A stretch of 64,000 nucleotides of DNA from contig NZ_JAUSUB010000001.1 in assembly GCF_030813235.1 (NCBI RefSeq), forward strand, positions 1 to 64,000, in the 5' to 3' direction. This DNA is from Cytobacillus purgationiresistens (GTDB lineage: Bacteria > Bacillota > Bacilli > Bacillales > Cytobacillaceae). The notes beneath the pieces were generated by a model that made no database searches, had not been told where the DNA came from, and saw only the letters and a list, made by a program, of their open reading frames with translations. Below, piece by piece: positions 9,227 through 17,987 of this stretch. The number at the start of each line of letters is the position of its first letter. Position 1 is the first letter of the stretch. The translations under genes and the position numbers were made by a program.

Positions 9227-9694
9227 ATGGTTAGATTAAAACCTATGAATCATGAAGAATTCCAGCAATATATGATTACTGCAATTGAAGACTATGCTAA
9301 AGAGAAAGTGATTTCTGGTAATTGGAGTGAAGAAGAGGCAATAACCTTGTCCACAAACACTTTTAATCAACTATTGCCAAAAGATGAAACATCAGAATTT
9401 AATTATTTATTCTCAATCTTTCATGAACAGCAATTGATTGGCATGATTTGGGTTGCGCAAAAATCACCTGATCATAATGATGAAGCGTTTATTTATGATT
9501 TTATTATCTTTGACCAATATCAAGGCCAGGGACACGGCAAGAGTGCTATGAGAGAAATTGAAGTGATTGTTAAAGAAATGGGCATTAAGAAAATCGGCCT
9601 GCATGTTTTTGGCCATAATAAGATTGCTCGAGGGTTATATGAGAAGATGGGCTATGAGATTACGAATATAACGATGGCAAAATCTATTGAATAG
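9227..9694 (+). CDS. GNAT family N-acetyltransferase
   Basis: A 155-residue acetyltransferase. The acetyl-CoA pyrophosphate loop is QYQGQGHGKSAM at about residues 102-113, followed by the C-terminal ARGLYEKMGYE motif typical of the fold. The N-terminal half, which would select the substrate, gives no hint of what is acetylated. ATG follows GGAGG at good spacing. A terminator lies downstream and the neighbour is a convergent second GNAT gene of low similarity. Confidence 0.85.
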   Translation: MVRLKPMNHEEFQQYMITAIEDYAKEKVISGNWSEEEAITLSTNTFNQLLPKDETSEFNYLFSIFHEQQLIGMIWVAQKSPDHNDEAFIYDFIIFDQYQGQGHGKSAMREIEVIVKEMGIKKIGLHVFGHNKIARGLYEKMGYEITNITMAKSIE

Positions 9695-9779
9695 CGGATT
9701 TAACAGGTTGCATCAGCAGTTTATTTCAAGCAAGCAAATGCTCACATCTTGTATCAATATTTGTTTCATTTAGAATAAA

Positions 9780-9826
9780 GAAAGAGCGTGTTTTGATCAA
9801 AGGTTCCTTTCAAAATATGCTCTTTC
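9780..9826. terminator. bidirectional terminator between two GNAT genes
   Basis: GAAAGAGC pairs with GCTCTTTC, with an inner GTTTTGA/TCAAAAT stem. It lies between converging genes. Confidence 0.75.
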
Positions 9827-9855
9827 ATTCAATAGCTCCCGTAATAATAACTAGA

Positions 9856-10335
9856 TTATTCGATTGATAGACTCATTAACCATTCCTGCCCAATTCTTCC
9901 GTTTCTTCTTTCTCCTGTGTCTTTAAATCCAGCCTTTTCATATAGCCACTTAGCAGAAAGGTTTTTCTCGTCAACCACTAAAATAACTTCATTATAAGTA
10001 CTAAAATTTTCTTTTACGAGATATGGCAATGCGAGCATTCCCTGCTTGGCAAATCCTTTGCCTTGGTATTTTTGATTGATGGCAAGAGCGGTCAAAAGCA
10101 ATGCCTTTGGATTGCTTGAGTAGTTTTTAACTCTGTCTGACAAATGAAGGAGAAAGAATCCAACTGCTCTTCCATAGTTAGTAATGACAATAGGATGACG
10201 ACCTGAAGCGTTGTTTAAACTATCCTTTGGTAGTGAAGAAAATTGGAGCTGTTCTTCGGATAGTTCAAAATGATTGAGTTCATCTAAGAATTTATTTTTG
10301 AAATGCTCCAACTTAACTGCTGTTGTATTCTCCAT
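9856..10335 (-). CDS. GNAT family N-acetyltransferase
   Basis: A 159-residue acetyltransferase with the acetyl-CoA binding motif QKYQGKGFAKQGM at about residues 87-99 and KWLYEKAGFKDTG near the C-terminus. The start follows AAGGATGGGG. Substrate unknown. It resembles uncharacterised bacillar acetyltransferases more than ribosomal-protein or antibiotic acetyltransferases. Monocistronic. Confidence 0.85.
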   Translation of the reverse strand: MENTTAVKLEHFKNKFLDELNHFELSEEQLQFSSLPKDSLNNASGRHPIVITNYGRAVGFFLLHLSDRVKNYSSNPKALLLTALAINQKYQGKGFAKQGMLALPYLVKENFSTYNEVILVVDEKNLSAKWLYEKAGFKDTGERRNGRIGQEWLMSLSIE

Positions 10336-10576
10336 GCAATCCCCATCCTTGCTAATTGATATTTTCTACTTAATTATACCATTATAACGGAACGTATGTA
10401 CTATTTTTGGTTGGAGGTTTGCATAAACTGTGCATGTTTATTCTAATGAAGGAATGAGCAGGATTGGAATACGCCTCTTTTGTTTTAAATTCATATTGTT
10501 TATTGCTGTAGAGACGTGATAGAATGCTATGGTGCTTCATTTTGCAATAATATATTAATTTGGAAGGATCAGGAAT

Positions 10577-11428
10577 ATGAACATGAACATCAAGAAATAT
10601 ATTGCGGATATCAGTATTATTATCATTGGCGCTTTTGTTTTCGCACTTGCTATAAATTTATTTGTTATCCCGAGTGAATTAGGAGAGGGCGGCGTCACAG
10701 GAATAACCATTATTTTCTTTTATTTATTTGAATGGTCGCCGGGTTTAGTCAGTTTCATTTTAAATGCTATATTACTTATTGCGGGTTACAAGTTTTTAAA
10801 TAAACTCACAATCATTTATACAATCATCGCTATAACTGCAATTTCACTCTCTCTTTATTTGACAGAGAGCTGGAATGTTGCATCAGACGAAATACTTGTT
10901 AATGCTATATTTGGCGGGATTTTTTCAGGTGTAGGTATCGGTTTGATTATACGTGTTGGCGGAACCACTGCTGGGACAACCATCCTGGCAAAAATAACAA
11001 ATAAGCTTTTCGGATGGAGCATCAGCTACGGTCTTTTATTCTTTGACTTGCTTGTTGTTTTTGGCTCTTTTTTAATTATTGGGGCAGAAAAAGTAATGAT
11101 TACCATCATCATGCTTTACGTTGGGACAAAGGTGATGGAGTTAATCATTGAAGGAGTCAATCCTAAAAAGGCTGTAACCATTATTTCCAAGGAATCAGAC
11201 AGTATTGCCAAACAAATCAATCAATACTTGGATAGAGGGGTCACAGTGATGAATGGGCAAGGCTATTATTCTAAAGAGGCCAAGGAAGTCCTTTATATTG
11301 TGATCAGCAAACAAGAAGTGGTAAAGTTGAAAAGAATTGTAGAAGCAACGGATAAAAATGCCTTTGTAGCGATACATGATGTGAGAGATGTATTTGGCGA
11401 AGGTTTCCACGACATATCAAAAAGTTAA
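10577..11428 (+). CDS. YitT family membrane protein (DUF161/DUF2179)
   Basis: A 283-residue membrane protein. The N-terminal 200 residues hold about five to six helices with the family motif GEGGVTGITI at about 35-44 and GGTTAGTTILA at about 130-140. The C-terminal DUF2179 domain is soluble and ends ATDKNAFVAIHDVRDVFGEGF. Members are widespread in bacilli, often in several copies, and their transport or signalling role is not established. ATG follows AAGGATCAGG. It is monocistronic, with a terminator eight bases downstream. Confidence 0.9.
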   Translation: MNMNIKKYIADISIIIIGAFVFALAINLFVIPSELGEGGVTGITIIFFYLFEWSPGLVSFILNAILLIAGYKFLNKLTIIYTIIAITAISLSLYLTESWNVASDEILVNAIFGGIFSGVGIGLIIRVGGTTAGTTILAKITNKLFGWSISYGLLFFDLLVVFGSFLIIGAEKVMITIIMLYVGTKVMELIIEGVNPKKAVTIISKESDSIAKQINQYLDRGVTVMNGQGYYSKEAKEVLYIVISKQEVVKLKRIVEATDKNAFVAIHDVRDVFGEGFHDISKS

Positions 11429-11435
11429 CTTGTGA

Positions 11436-11461
11436 AGCAGCTTTGTGTAGGCTGCTTTTTG
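11436..11461 (+). terminator. intrinsic terminator
   Basis: AGCAGC pairs with GCTGCT with a short loop, followed by five T residues. Confidence 0.8.
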
Positions 11462-11835
11462 GTTTGAAAAAAACAAAAGGTTTCATATACTACTTGCTTT
11501 AATCATTACCAATAAAAGAGTAACATGTTTGCTGCTAAGACAAGTTTACGTTATATTGATAAATATTTAAGTTATTCATAACAATGTTCAGCTTTCTTTT
11601 TTTACAATTGATACCCTGATATTAGAGTTATTTCGAACCTGAAATAAACCTAATAAATTTTAGGGAATTGAGTTTTAAGTATGTTATTTCAAGTGGATGG
11701 TTATTTTTCTCTTGAAATGGATGGTATAAAGCAATGGTTTTTAGATTATAATTTTAAGTATTTAGTTGTCATAATGCGATTTTGTTTTCTATCTTTGGAT
11801 AAGTCCAAAATAATTATTCAGTTAGGTGGTGAATA
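11462..11835. other. AT-rich intergenic region without a gene
   Basis: I see no ORF with a ribosome binding site and no convincing RNA element here. It must contain the promoter for the small membrane protein that follows. Confidence 0.6.
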
Positions 11836-12033
11836 ATGGAGATGTTGTTTGCTTTTGTAATTATTATTATTGTGCTCTCAATTGTTGCTACCCTTTTAGT
11901 GGCGGGGAAAAGCGATGACAATTACAGTGGATCAGCCAAAAGGAATACTGTGAATTTAACCCTTATATATGCAGTCATTATCCCGCTATCCTTTGTTGCG
12001 CTAGGTGTATACATATGGCTTATTGTTTTTTAA
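11836..12033 (+). CDS. small two-helix membrane protein
   Basis: A 65-residue protein with hydrophobic helices at about residues 3-23 and 41-63, joined by a polar loop (GKSDDNYSGSAKRN). ATG at 11836 follows TTAGGTGGTG. It ends only a few bases before the frame of the MocR-type regulator, so the two could be cotranscribed. I do not recognise the family. It could be a small transporter subunit or a regulator of an envelope protein. Confidence 0.65.
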   Translation: MEMLFAFVIIIIVLSIVATLLVAGKSDDNYSGSAKRNTVNLTLIYAVIIPLSFVALGVYIWLIVF

Positions 12034-12039
12034 CGAAAT

Positions 12040-13503
12040 TTGAAAATGAAAGTAAGTGTTTCTAAGATGAATTGGACTCCAAATCGAAGTGATAAAAAAG
12101 CCATTTATAAGCAATTGGCTGAGTTTATAGAAACCGGAATAGCAGACGGTAGTTTTCCTCCTGATAAACCACTGCCATCAGAGAGATATTTGGCAAAAGG
12201 GCTTAACCTTAATAGGAGTACTGTAGTTGCTGCCTACGACGAATTGGAATCTAACGGTCTCATTCAGAGAAAAAGAGGAAGCGGAACAACGATCAGTAAA
12301 GATATTTGGGGTATAACAAAAAAACGGATTCCCAGCTGGAACCGGTATATTAATGCAGGAACTTTTCTGCCTAATTTACCTATTACACAAAAAATTCGCA
12401 GAGAAATGACAGAACGCAACCTGATAAACTTAGCCAGTGGAGAACTCTCGCAGGATCTTTTCCCTACAGACATATTAAGAAAAATCACATCGAATCGAAG
12501 TTTTATTGGGAGTTTAGGGCATGATCATCCACAAGGAAATGAGATCTTGAGGGAGACTATAACAAATCATGTCAAAAAATATCGCCGAATTAACACAAGC
12601 CCTTCTTCCATACTTATAACATCGGGCGCACAACAAGCCTTGCACCTTGTCGTCCAGTGTCTCTTGAAGCCTGGCGATGCAGTGGCTATAGAGGATCCGT
12701 CATACCATTATCAATTGCCAATTTTCAAATCTGCTGGTGTGAAAACCTTCTATTTACCTTTCGATAAAGACGGAATGGACCCAGGTGAATTAATAGATTT
12801 ACATAAAAAGCATCGAATAAAAATGTTATTTATTAACCCTGATTTTCAGAATCCAACAGGGGTCACACTACTCAAAAGCCGCAAGAAAAAACTCTTGGAG
12901 ATATCTTCTGAACTTGGCATACCTGTAATAGAAGATGATCCTTATAGCCTAACTTCGTTTAATGATGATGAAGTAGAAACACTTAAATCAATGGATAGTA
13001 ATGGGAACGTGTTATATATTAGTTCTTTATCGAAAATTGTAGCATCCGGCCTTCGTATAGGGTGGATAATAGGACCAACTTCAGTAATAGAACGACTCTC
13101 AGATGCAAAACAGCAAATAGACTTTGGGCATGCAAGCTATACGCAGTGGATAGCGAATGATTTCTTGGATTCAAAAGATTTTCAATACCACATTGTGAAT
13201 TTAAGAGCAAAGCTAGAAAAGAGAAGAGATCAGATTGTGGATGATTTAAGCTATTATTTAAAGGATCAAATAGACTTCACTATCCCTCAGGGAGGAATTC
13301 ATATTTGGTGTAAACTAAATACGGGCATCAATGATATGCGTTTACTTGAAGAATCAATCAAAAGAGATGTCATTTATCTCCCAGGTACAACAATGGGGTC
13401 AAAAAAAGAGTATGTCCGTTTCACTTATGCGAAGGAAACAGAGAGTGCTATACATGAGGGAATTAAAAGGTTTGCTGACGCCCTTAAGAGTATGGAAAAG
13501 TGA
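12040..13503 (+). CDS. MocR/GabR-type transcriptional regulator (GntR HTH plus aminotransferase domain)
   Basis: A fusion of an N-terminal GntR winged helix (about residues 15-85, with PLPSERYLAKGLNLNRSTVVAAYDEL spread over the helices) and a fold-type I aminotransferase domain. The PLP-binding lysine is in SSLSKIVASGLRIGW at about residue 335, and IEDDPYS and NPDFQNPTG are typical active-site blocks. MocR regulators sense PLP and amino-acid ligands; the target here is unknown. The start is uncertain: TTG 12040 has no ribosome binding site, and ATG at 12046 or 12067 is possible. The small membrane gene just upstream is the only tight neighbour. Confidence 0.88.
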   Translation: MKMKVSVSKMNWTPNRSDKKAIYKQLAEFIETGIADGSFPPDKPLPSERYLAKGLNLNRSTVVAAYDELESNGLIQRKRGSGTTISKDIWGITKKRIPSWNRYINAGTFLPNLPITQKIRREMTERNLINLASGELSQDLFPTDILRKITSNRSFIGSLGHDHPQGNEILRETITNHVKKYRRINTSPSSILITSGAQQALHLVVQCLLKPGDAVAIEDPSYHYQLPIFKSAGVKTFYLPFDKDGMDPGELIDLHKKHRIKMLFINPDFQNPTGVTLLKSRKKKLLEISSELGIPVIEDDPYSLTSFNDDEVETLKSMDSNGNVLYISSLSKIVASGLRIGWIIGPTSVIERLSDAKQQIDFGHASYTQWIANDFLDSKDFQYHIVNLRAKLEKRRDQIVDDLSYYLKDQIDFTIPQGGIHIWCKLNTGINDMRLLEESIKRDVIYLPGTTMGSKKEYVRFTYAKETESAIHEGIKRFADALKSMEK

Positions 13504-13519
13504 GCATCAGGTCAGTGCT

Positions 13520-13549
13520 AAGAACCATGTAGTTTACATGGTTCTTTTT
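13520..13549 (+). terminator. intrinsic terminator
   Basis: A perfect AAGAACCATGT/ACATGGTTCTT stem with a five-base loop and a T-run follows the MocR gene. Confidence 0.85.
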
Positions 13550-14011
13550 AGTGAAGTGGATGAGGATTGATTCACAATCAATGATAAATGCCATAAGGGA
13601 TGAGTCGAAAAATATTAACTAGATAAGAATGCAGAATAAAGCTTCACTGAGTGATAGATTTCTCGTAGTAGTTTGATATTCTAAGGAATGAAGACAAAGA
13701 TTTGTTCAGGTGATTTTTTTCAAAGGTATGATTTGAAAAAGACATGATGGAAATCACATACAGTTTATTAATAATTGCTCAGAGTATTTCATTCATTATT
13801 AAATATGAGCTTACTTGAGGATGTCGCTGGTTATCTCAGTCGTTTTACAGAATAAAAGAAATTTATTTATTCTATTTCGCCGAATGGTTTACAGTTTTCG
13901 CTGAATTATTATCCTAACTATCGGATTGCAATGCTCTTTTATTTTGTTTTATAGCCAATAGATTCATTATCGAGGTAGCAAGTGTATTATTAATCAAAAA
14001 TATCACTTGAT
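13550..14011. other. intergenic region before the zinc-starvation cluster
   Basis: No supported gene. Short ORFs here lack a properly spaced ribosome binding site. The 3' end leads into the Zur box. Confidence 0.55.
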
Positions 14012-14030
14012 AATCGTAATCGTTACGATT
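14012..14030. promoter_or_regulatory. Zur box upstream of rpmG
   Basis: AATCGTAATCGTTACGATT is a nine-one-nine inverted repeat with a single mismatch. It fits the Bacillus Zur consensus TCGTAATnATTACGA. It lies 92 bases before a zinc-independent rpmG. Zur would repress the cluster when zinc is sufficient. Confidence 0.85.
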
Positions 14031-14121
14031 TATAATAAAAAGGAATCAGCAATAGGGTAATTCTAAAATTATTTGACTATGTTTGATAATCATACCCGCA
14101 AAATAAAAGGAGAGATAATCT

Positions 14122-14271
14122 ATGAGAGTCAAGATCACACTAGCCTGCACAGAGACAGGTGATAAGAATTACATAACATCTAAGAATAAAAGGAATAACC
14201 CTGAGAGATTGGAGCGGATGAAATATAGCCCGCGTTTGAGAAGGAAAACTTTACACAAAGAGACCAAATAA
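14122..14271 (+). CDS. rpmG: 50S ribosomal protein L33, zinc-independent paralogue
   Basis: A 49-residue L33 of the large ribosomal subunit. It keeps the family core [20 protein letters not shown] and ERLEMKYSPR-type C-terminus. It lacks the two CxxC pairs of the zinc-binding form: only one cysteine, in LAC, remains. In bacilli such C-minus copies are made under zinc starvation and free the zinc held in ribosomes. ATG follows AAAAGGAGAG. It is the first gene after the Zur box and is followed 20 bases later by a C-minus rpsN, which strongly supports that role. Confidence 0.93.
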   Translation: MRVKITLACTETGDKNYITSKNKRNNPERLERMKYSPRLRRKTLHKETK

Positions 14272-14291
14272 TATAAGTAAGGAGTATAAAA

Positions 14292-14561
14292 ATGGCTAAA
14301 AAATCTAAAATGGCTAAAGAATACAAACGACAACAACTGGTTTCCAAGTATGCGGAAATTCGCAAGGAATTAAAAGAAAAAGGAGATCTTAAGGAGCTAA
14401 GGAAATTGCCTAGAGATTCTTCAGCAATAAGGTTAAAGAGTAGATGTGAAGTGTCGGGCAGACCGAGAGGATACCTTAGAAAATTCAAAATGTCCCGTAT
14501 TGCTTTTAGAGAATATGCTTATAAAGGGCGAATTCCTGGAGTAAAGAAGTCAAGCTGGTAA
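14292..14561 (+). CDS. rpsN: 30S ribosomal protein S14, zinc-independent paralogue
   Basis: An 89-residue S14 of the long, zinc-free type. It has a single cysteine ([16 protein letters not shown], about residues 56-71) where the short zinc form has CxxC...CxxC. The C-terminus [17 protein letters not shown] is the normal S14 end. ATG follows AAGGAG. It is probably cotranscribed with rpmG from the Zur-controlled promoter and replaces the zinc S14 during starvation. Confidence 0.95.
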   Translation: MAKKSKMAKEYKRQQLVSKYAEIRKELKEKGDLKELRKLPRDSSAIRLKSRCEVSGRPRGYLRKFKMSRIAFREYAYKGRIPGVKKSSW

Positions 14562-14630
14562 GGTAGCTTACTGCATTTTTTATTTAATTATAGAAAACAA
14601 CAATTTTCTTAAGAACAAAAATAGGTTTTA

Positions 14631-14649
14631 AATCGTAATGGTTATTATT
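14631..14649. promoter_or_regulatory. second, weaker Zur-box-like site before yciC
   Basis: TCGTAAT at 14633-14639 is followed after one base by GTTATTA. The left half-site is perfect and the right half matches the ATTACGA consensus partly. It lies 38 bases before the preferred yciC start, so yciC may have its own zinc-controlled promoter. Confidence 0.55.
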
Positions 14650-14686
14650 TATGAGCAAAAAACTAAAAACCAAAGGATTGATACAA

Positions 14687-15883
14687 ATGAAAAAAATTCC
14701 TGTGACTGTTTTAAGCGGTTATCTAGGTTCAGGTAAAACAACCTTATTAAATCATGTTTTAAATAACAGAGAAGGACTTAAAGTGGCTGTTATTGTTAAT
14801 GATTTGAGTGAAGTAAATATTGATAGTGAGCTAGTGCAGAAGCAGGGAGGATTCTCTCGCATTGAAGAAAAACTCGTAGAGATGTCCAATGGCTGCATTT
14901 GCTGTACATTAAGGGAGGATTTATTGATTGAAGTTGAACGGTTGGCAAAGAAAGGCGACGTCGACTATATATTAATTGAATCATCGGGAATCAGTGAGCC
15001 TGTACCAGTTGCACAGACATTTACCTACGTAGACGAAGAAATGGGGATTGACTTAACTAAGTTTTGCCAGCTAGACACGATGGTGACAGTAGTCGATACG
15101 AATCGTTTTTGGCATGATTTTGAGTCGGGTGATTCTTTGTTGGATCGCAAAGAAGCTGTAGGAGAAAACGATATTCGCAATATTGCCGATCTTCTCATCG
15201 ACCAAATTGAATTCTGTGATGTTCTTTTACTTAATAAATGTGACTTAGTAAAGTCTCATGATCTTGATAAACTTGAAAATGTAATCAGACTTCTGCAACC
15301 AGAAGCTAAAATAATCCGTACAGTAAATAGTAAGGTAAATCTTAATGAAGTAATAAATACAGGATTATTTAATTTTGATGAAGCAAGTGAATCTGCTGGA
15401 TGGTTAAAAGAGTTAACGATTGGACCAGCTGATCATACTCCCGAAACCGAGGAATATGGCATTGCATCCTTTGTTTATTCAAGAAGGCTCCCTTTTCATG
15501 CCGAACGATTTGATGCCTGGTGTCAAACCATGCCAGTTCAGATTGTAAGAGCAAAAGGGATAGCCTGGTTTGCCAGCAGAAACGATTTAGCGATCCTGCT
15601 TTCTCAAGCAGGACCGTCTGTTGTGCTCGAGCCTCTTTCTTACTGGGTTGCTTCATTGCCAGAAGAACAGCAAAAACTGATCTTGAATGAATATCCTGAT
15701 ATGTTGGATGACTGGGATGTGGAATATGGTGATCGGCACACAAAACTCATTTTTATCGGCATAGATATAAATAAAGACTTAGTAACAAAAGAATTAGATG
15801 AGTGCTTGCTGACACCCATTGAGTTTAACCAAGAATGGAGCAAATTGGCTGATCCTTTTCTCTGGACATTAGAGCAGCAATAA
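14687..15883 (+). CDS. yciC: COG0523/CobW GTPase, YciC-like zinc metallochaperone
   Basis: A 398-residue G3E-family GTPase. Walker A is GYLGSGKTT at about residues 11-19, the metal-binding motif is GCICC at about 68-72, the guanine-specificity motif is LNKCD at about 184-188, and a CobW C-terminal domain follows. The family delivers zinc to client enzymes, and Bacillus YciC is strongly induced in zinc deficiency. I chose ATG 14687 over ATG 14651. The latter falls against the Zur-like box without a ribosome binding site, and 398 residues fits the family. It ends the Zur-type cluster with rpmG and rpsN. Confidence 0.93.
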   Translation: MKKIPVTVLSGYLGSGKTTLLNHVLNNREGLKVAVIVNDLSEVNIDSELVQKQGGFSRIEEKLVEMSNGCICCTLREDLLIEVERLAKKGDVDYILIESSGISEPVPVAQTFTYVDEEMGIDLTKFCQLDTMVTVVDTNRFWHDFESGDSLLDRKEAVGENDIRNIADLLIDQIEFCDVLLLNKCDLVKSHDLDKLENVIRLLQPEAKIIRTVNSKVNLNEVINTGLFNFDEASESAGWLKELTIGPADHTPETEEYGIASFVYSRRLPFHAERFDAWCQTMPVQIVRAKGIAWFASRNDLAILLSQAGPSVVLEPLSYWVASLPEEQQKLILNEYPDMLDDWDVEYGDRHTKLIFIGIDINKDLVTKELDECLLTPIEFNQEWSKLADPFLWTLEQQ

Positions 15884-15914
15884 TCTTCAAAATTAAATAG
15901 GTATTTAACACGAG

Positions 15915-15951
15915 CTCTATAAATAATGTGAAATATATTTATAGAGTTTTT
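15915..15951 (+). terminator. intrinsic terminator
   Basis: CTCTATAAATA pairs with TATTTATAGAG and is followed by a T-run, ending the zinc cluster. Confidence 0.85.
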
Positions 15952-16071
15952 CTAATTTCTTTTTCAAAAGAAAGCATATAATGCAAAAGATGTGACTCAA
16001 TTGGAGAATTTTAGTTTACTTATTGCCATAATTATCGTTAGAATTAATTGTAAAGATTAGGAGGAGGTAAA

Positions 16072-16698
16072 ATGTTTACCATATCCACATTAACTGCTTT
16101 CGTGGCGATTGTTCTTGGTCTCTTTCTGATACCGGGTCCAGCAGTTTTACTCGTTGCAACCAGGACAGCGCAAAGCGGACGAAAGGCTGGTATTGTGTCC
16201 GGATTAGGCATTGCGACTGGTGATATAATACATACATTATTTGCAGCAGTAGGTCTTTCTGCTATTCTAATTACTTCAGCTTTTGCTTTCAATGTTGTAA
16301 AGTTTGCTGGTGCAGCTTACTTGATTTACTTGGGATTTCGCGCAATATTGGAAAAGCCATCTGACCCTCAAATGCCAAAAGTTGCTCCTGTTTCTGCTTT
16401 AAGCTCATATCGTCAGGCGATCTTTATTGAAGTTCTCAATCCGAAAACAGCCTTTTTCTTTTTGTCGTTTTTGCCACAGTTTGTGAATCCTGTTCATGGA
16501 TCTTCTTTTCTTCAGTTTATAACACTTGGATTAATCTTTGTTATATTAAGTGCAATCTATACCACCTCATTTGCAATCAGTGTACGAATACTTATGAAAA
16601 TGGTCAAACGAATATCTTGGATTGGTCGTTGGACTGGTAAAATCGTAGGATCAATTTATATCATTCTAGGATTGAAAGTAGTGACTCAGAATCGTTAA
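16072..16698 (+). CDS. LysE/RhtB family amino-acid exporter
   Basis: A 208-residue inner-membrane exporter with about six helices. The N-terminal signature is FLIPGPAVLLVATRTAQSG (about residues 18-36), then GIATGDIIHTLFAAVGLS, and NPKTAFFFLSFLPQFV lies in the middle. Family members export lysine, homoserine, threonine or other small metabolites; the substrate cannot be read from the sequence. ATG follows TAGGAGGAGG. Monocistronic. It is intact, unlike the second LysE-type gene at 19.7 kb. Confidence 0.92.
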   Translation: MFTISTLTAFVAIVLGLFLIPGPAVLLVATRTAQSGRKAGIVSGLGIATGDIIHTLFAAVGLSAILITSAFAFNVVKFAGAAYLIYLGFRAILEKPSDPQMPKVAPVSALSSYRQAIFIEVLNPKTAFFFLSFLPQFVNPVHGSSFLQFITLGLIFVILSAIYTTSFAISVRILMKMVKRISWIGRWTGKIVGSIYIILGLKVVTQNR

Positions 16699-16875
16699 TT
16701 AGTTTTTATGTGCTTAAAACAATTTTTGATAATAAGTGTTTTGTTTACCTGTTTAACTCTCATGTTGACTTTTATTTCCTTTCAAATAACTTCTATTCAT
16801 ACAGAGGTCATTATTAATATATAGATATTTACTTTAAATGTGATTCCCTATTAAATAGTATAATTCATCATAAAA

Positions 16876-16909
16876 GAGCCTTCATACACATTAATGGTAT
16901 GAAGGTTCT
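16876..16909. terminator. terminator for the KGG gene (minus), possibly bidirectional
   Basis: CCTTCATAC pairs with GTATGAAGG. T-rich sequence flanks it on both sides. It lies about 50 bases beyond the minus-strand stop at 16958. Confidence 0.7.
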
Positions 16910-16957
16910 ATGTTTTTAATTTTGAATTTATATGTCTACAAGAAATTACTAGCTATT

Positions 16958-17092
16958 TTAGTTATTGCTAGATTTTCCGCCTTTTTCGCCAATCTCTTGA
17001 TAATAGTCCTTATCATGGTTTTTGGATGTAGCTTCGCCACCTTTTTTTCCAGCTTCTTCACGTGTCATTTTGTCTGTTTTATTTGTTGCCAT
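16958..17092 (-). CDS. KGG-motif general stress protein, 44 residues
   Basis: A 44-residue hydrophilic protein with two KGG stress motifs: REEAGKKGGEAT at about 11-22 and YQEIGEKGGKSS at about 31-42. This is the repeat unit of GsiB/YciG-type stress proteins, thought to act as hydrophilins. ATG is preceded by GGAGGGATG. A sigma-B-like promoter lies 41-65 bases upstream, which agrees with a general stress role. It is well supported despite its size. Confidence 0.88.
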   Translation of the reverse strand: MATNKTDKMTREEAGKKGGEATSKNHDKDYYQEIGEKGGKSSNN

Positions 17093-17132
17093 GTTACATC
17101 CCTCCTAGATAAAATTTTGTTACTTTGATTCT

Positions 17133-17157
17133 TTTCCCGCTTTACTAGAGGATAAAC
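17133..17157 (-). promoter_or_regulatory. sigma-B-type promoter of the KGG gene
   Basis: On the minus strand GTTTAT (17157-17152) and GGGAAA (17138-17133) are separated by 13 bases. This is close to the sigma-B consensus GTTTAA-N13-GGGTAT. Confidence 0.6.
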
Positions 17158-17430
17158 ATTCTATTAGATTTTTTATATTACAGTTTGCATCTTAAGGGGA
17201 AGGCGAAAAATAGTGGCTGATTAAAGGATACTAGTATAGGTGAAATGAAGGAGAATTAACAGTCACGGAATCTATCTCATCCCTGAGATCACTGATATGA
17301 TTAATGAGCATGCTCCAGGTCTTTACAATTTGAACACTAATCACTTAAAATTGAAAATAGAAGGCCATTTTTTAGTGGTTATCCTCCGTTAATGTTATTC
17401 TTAAAGTATTCGGCAAAGGTGGTGGTTAAT
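17158..17430. other. intergenic region with a short protein-like frame
   Basis: A frame from 17255 to the TAA at 17390 encodes about 44 protein-like residues (LIPEITDMINEHAPGLYNL in the middle). AAGGAG lies at 17249-17254, but the only normally spaced candidate is a non-standard ATT. It may be a small gene with an unusual start or a gene remnant. I do not call it a gene. Confidence 0.25.
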
Positions 17431-17682
17431 TTGAAGTACTTACAGGAGAAGATATATTTGCTAGGTACAAAAAATTCCGATGTATTTGTTATTAAAACAG
17501 CTGATCATAGGTATATTGTGTCAATTCCAGATATCCATTGGTCAGGACAAGTAAATGAGCTTGATGAATTCGATCAAAGAGTTAATCACTTAATAGGTTC
17601 CTTAACTTTCCATCTTTATGAAGGCAATTCACAAGAATTGGCACATAATCTTGCCTTACTAACAGTAAACAATGAAATGTAG
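17431..17682 (+). CDS. small protein of unknown function, possibly YueH-like
   Basis: An 83-residue soluble protein. The stretch YIVSIPDIHWSGQVNE at about residues 28-43 recalls the small bacillar family around B. subtilis YueH; this is a memory-based suggestion only. TTG at 17431 is preceded by AAAGGTGGTGG, and an upstream in-frame ATG at 17392 has no ribosome binding site. It stands alone. Confidence 0.6.
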   Translation: MKYLQEKIYLLGTKNSDVFVIKTADHRYIVSIPDIHWSGQVNELDEFDQRVNHLIGSLTFHLYEGNSQELAHNLALLTVNNEM

Positions 17683-17912
17683 AAGCAAAATAATTTAGGA
17701 ATTATCCTAATGTTTCGCAAATTTTGTCAAGATACTAGAAGTAACGATGATCCCTTTAAATGATTCAATACAGAGAACCAAATTCATTTTAAGTTTTTAC
17801 ATAAAATAAATTATTAAGATAAAGAAGGTTGAGAGTAGTTTAAAGAGTTATTAAAAGCAAGATAAGGATGCTACCAAGTCCGGCGTTAAGCCTACATAAA
17901 AAATTGCTTAAA
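17683..17912. other. intergenic region without a recognised gene
   Basis: I see no supported ORF or RNA element before the terminator that follows. Confidence 0.55.
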
Positions 17913-17944
17913 AAGTCGCATTTGAAAATAAGTGCGACTTTTTT
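17913..17944. terminator. terminator, mainly for the permease gene on the minus strand
   Basis: AAGTCGCA pairs with TGCGACTT, with T-runs on both strands. It lies 45 bases beyond the permease stop. Confidence 0.8.
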
Positions 17945-17987
17945 AATTATGTATTAAATTAATTTAGAAATTGTATAATGAAAAATT

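Noticed and set aside
14180..14488. 102-codon minus-strand ORF over rpmG and rpsN
   Set aside because: Antisense to two certain ribosomal protein genes.
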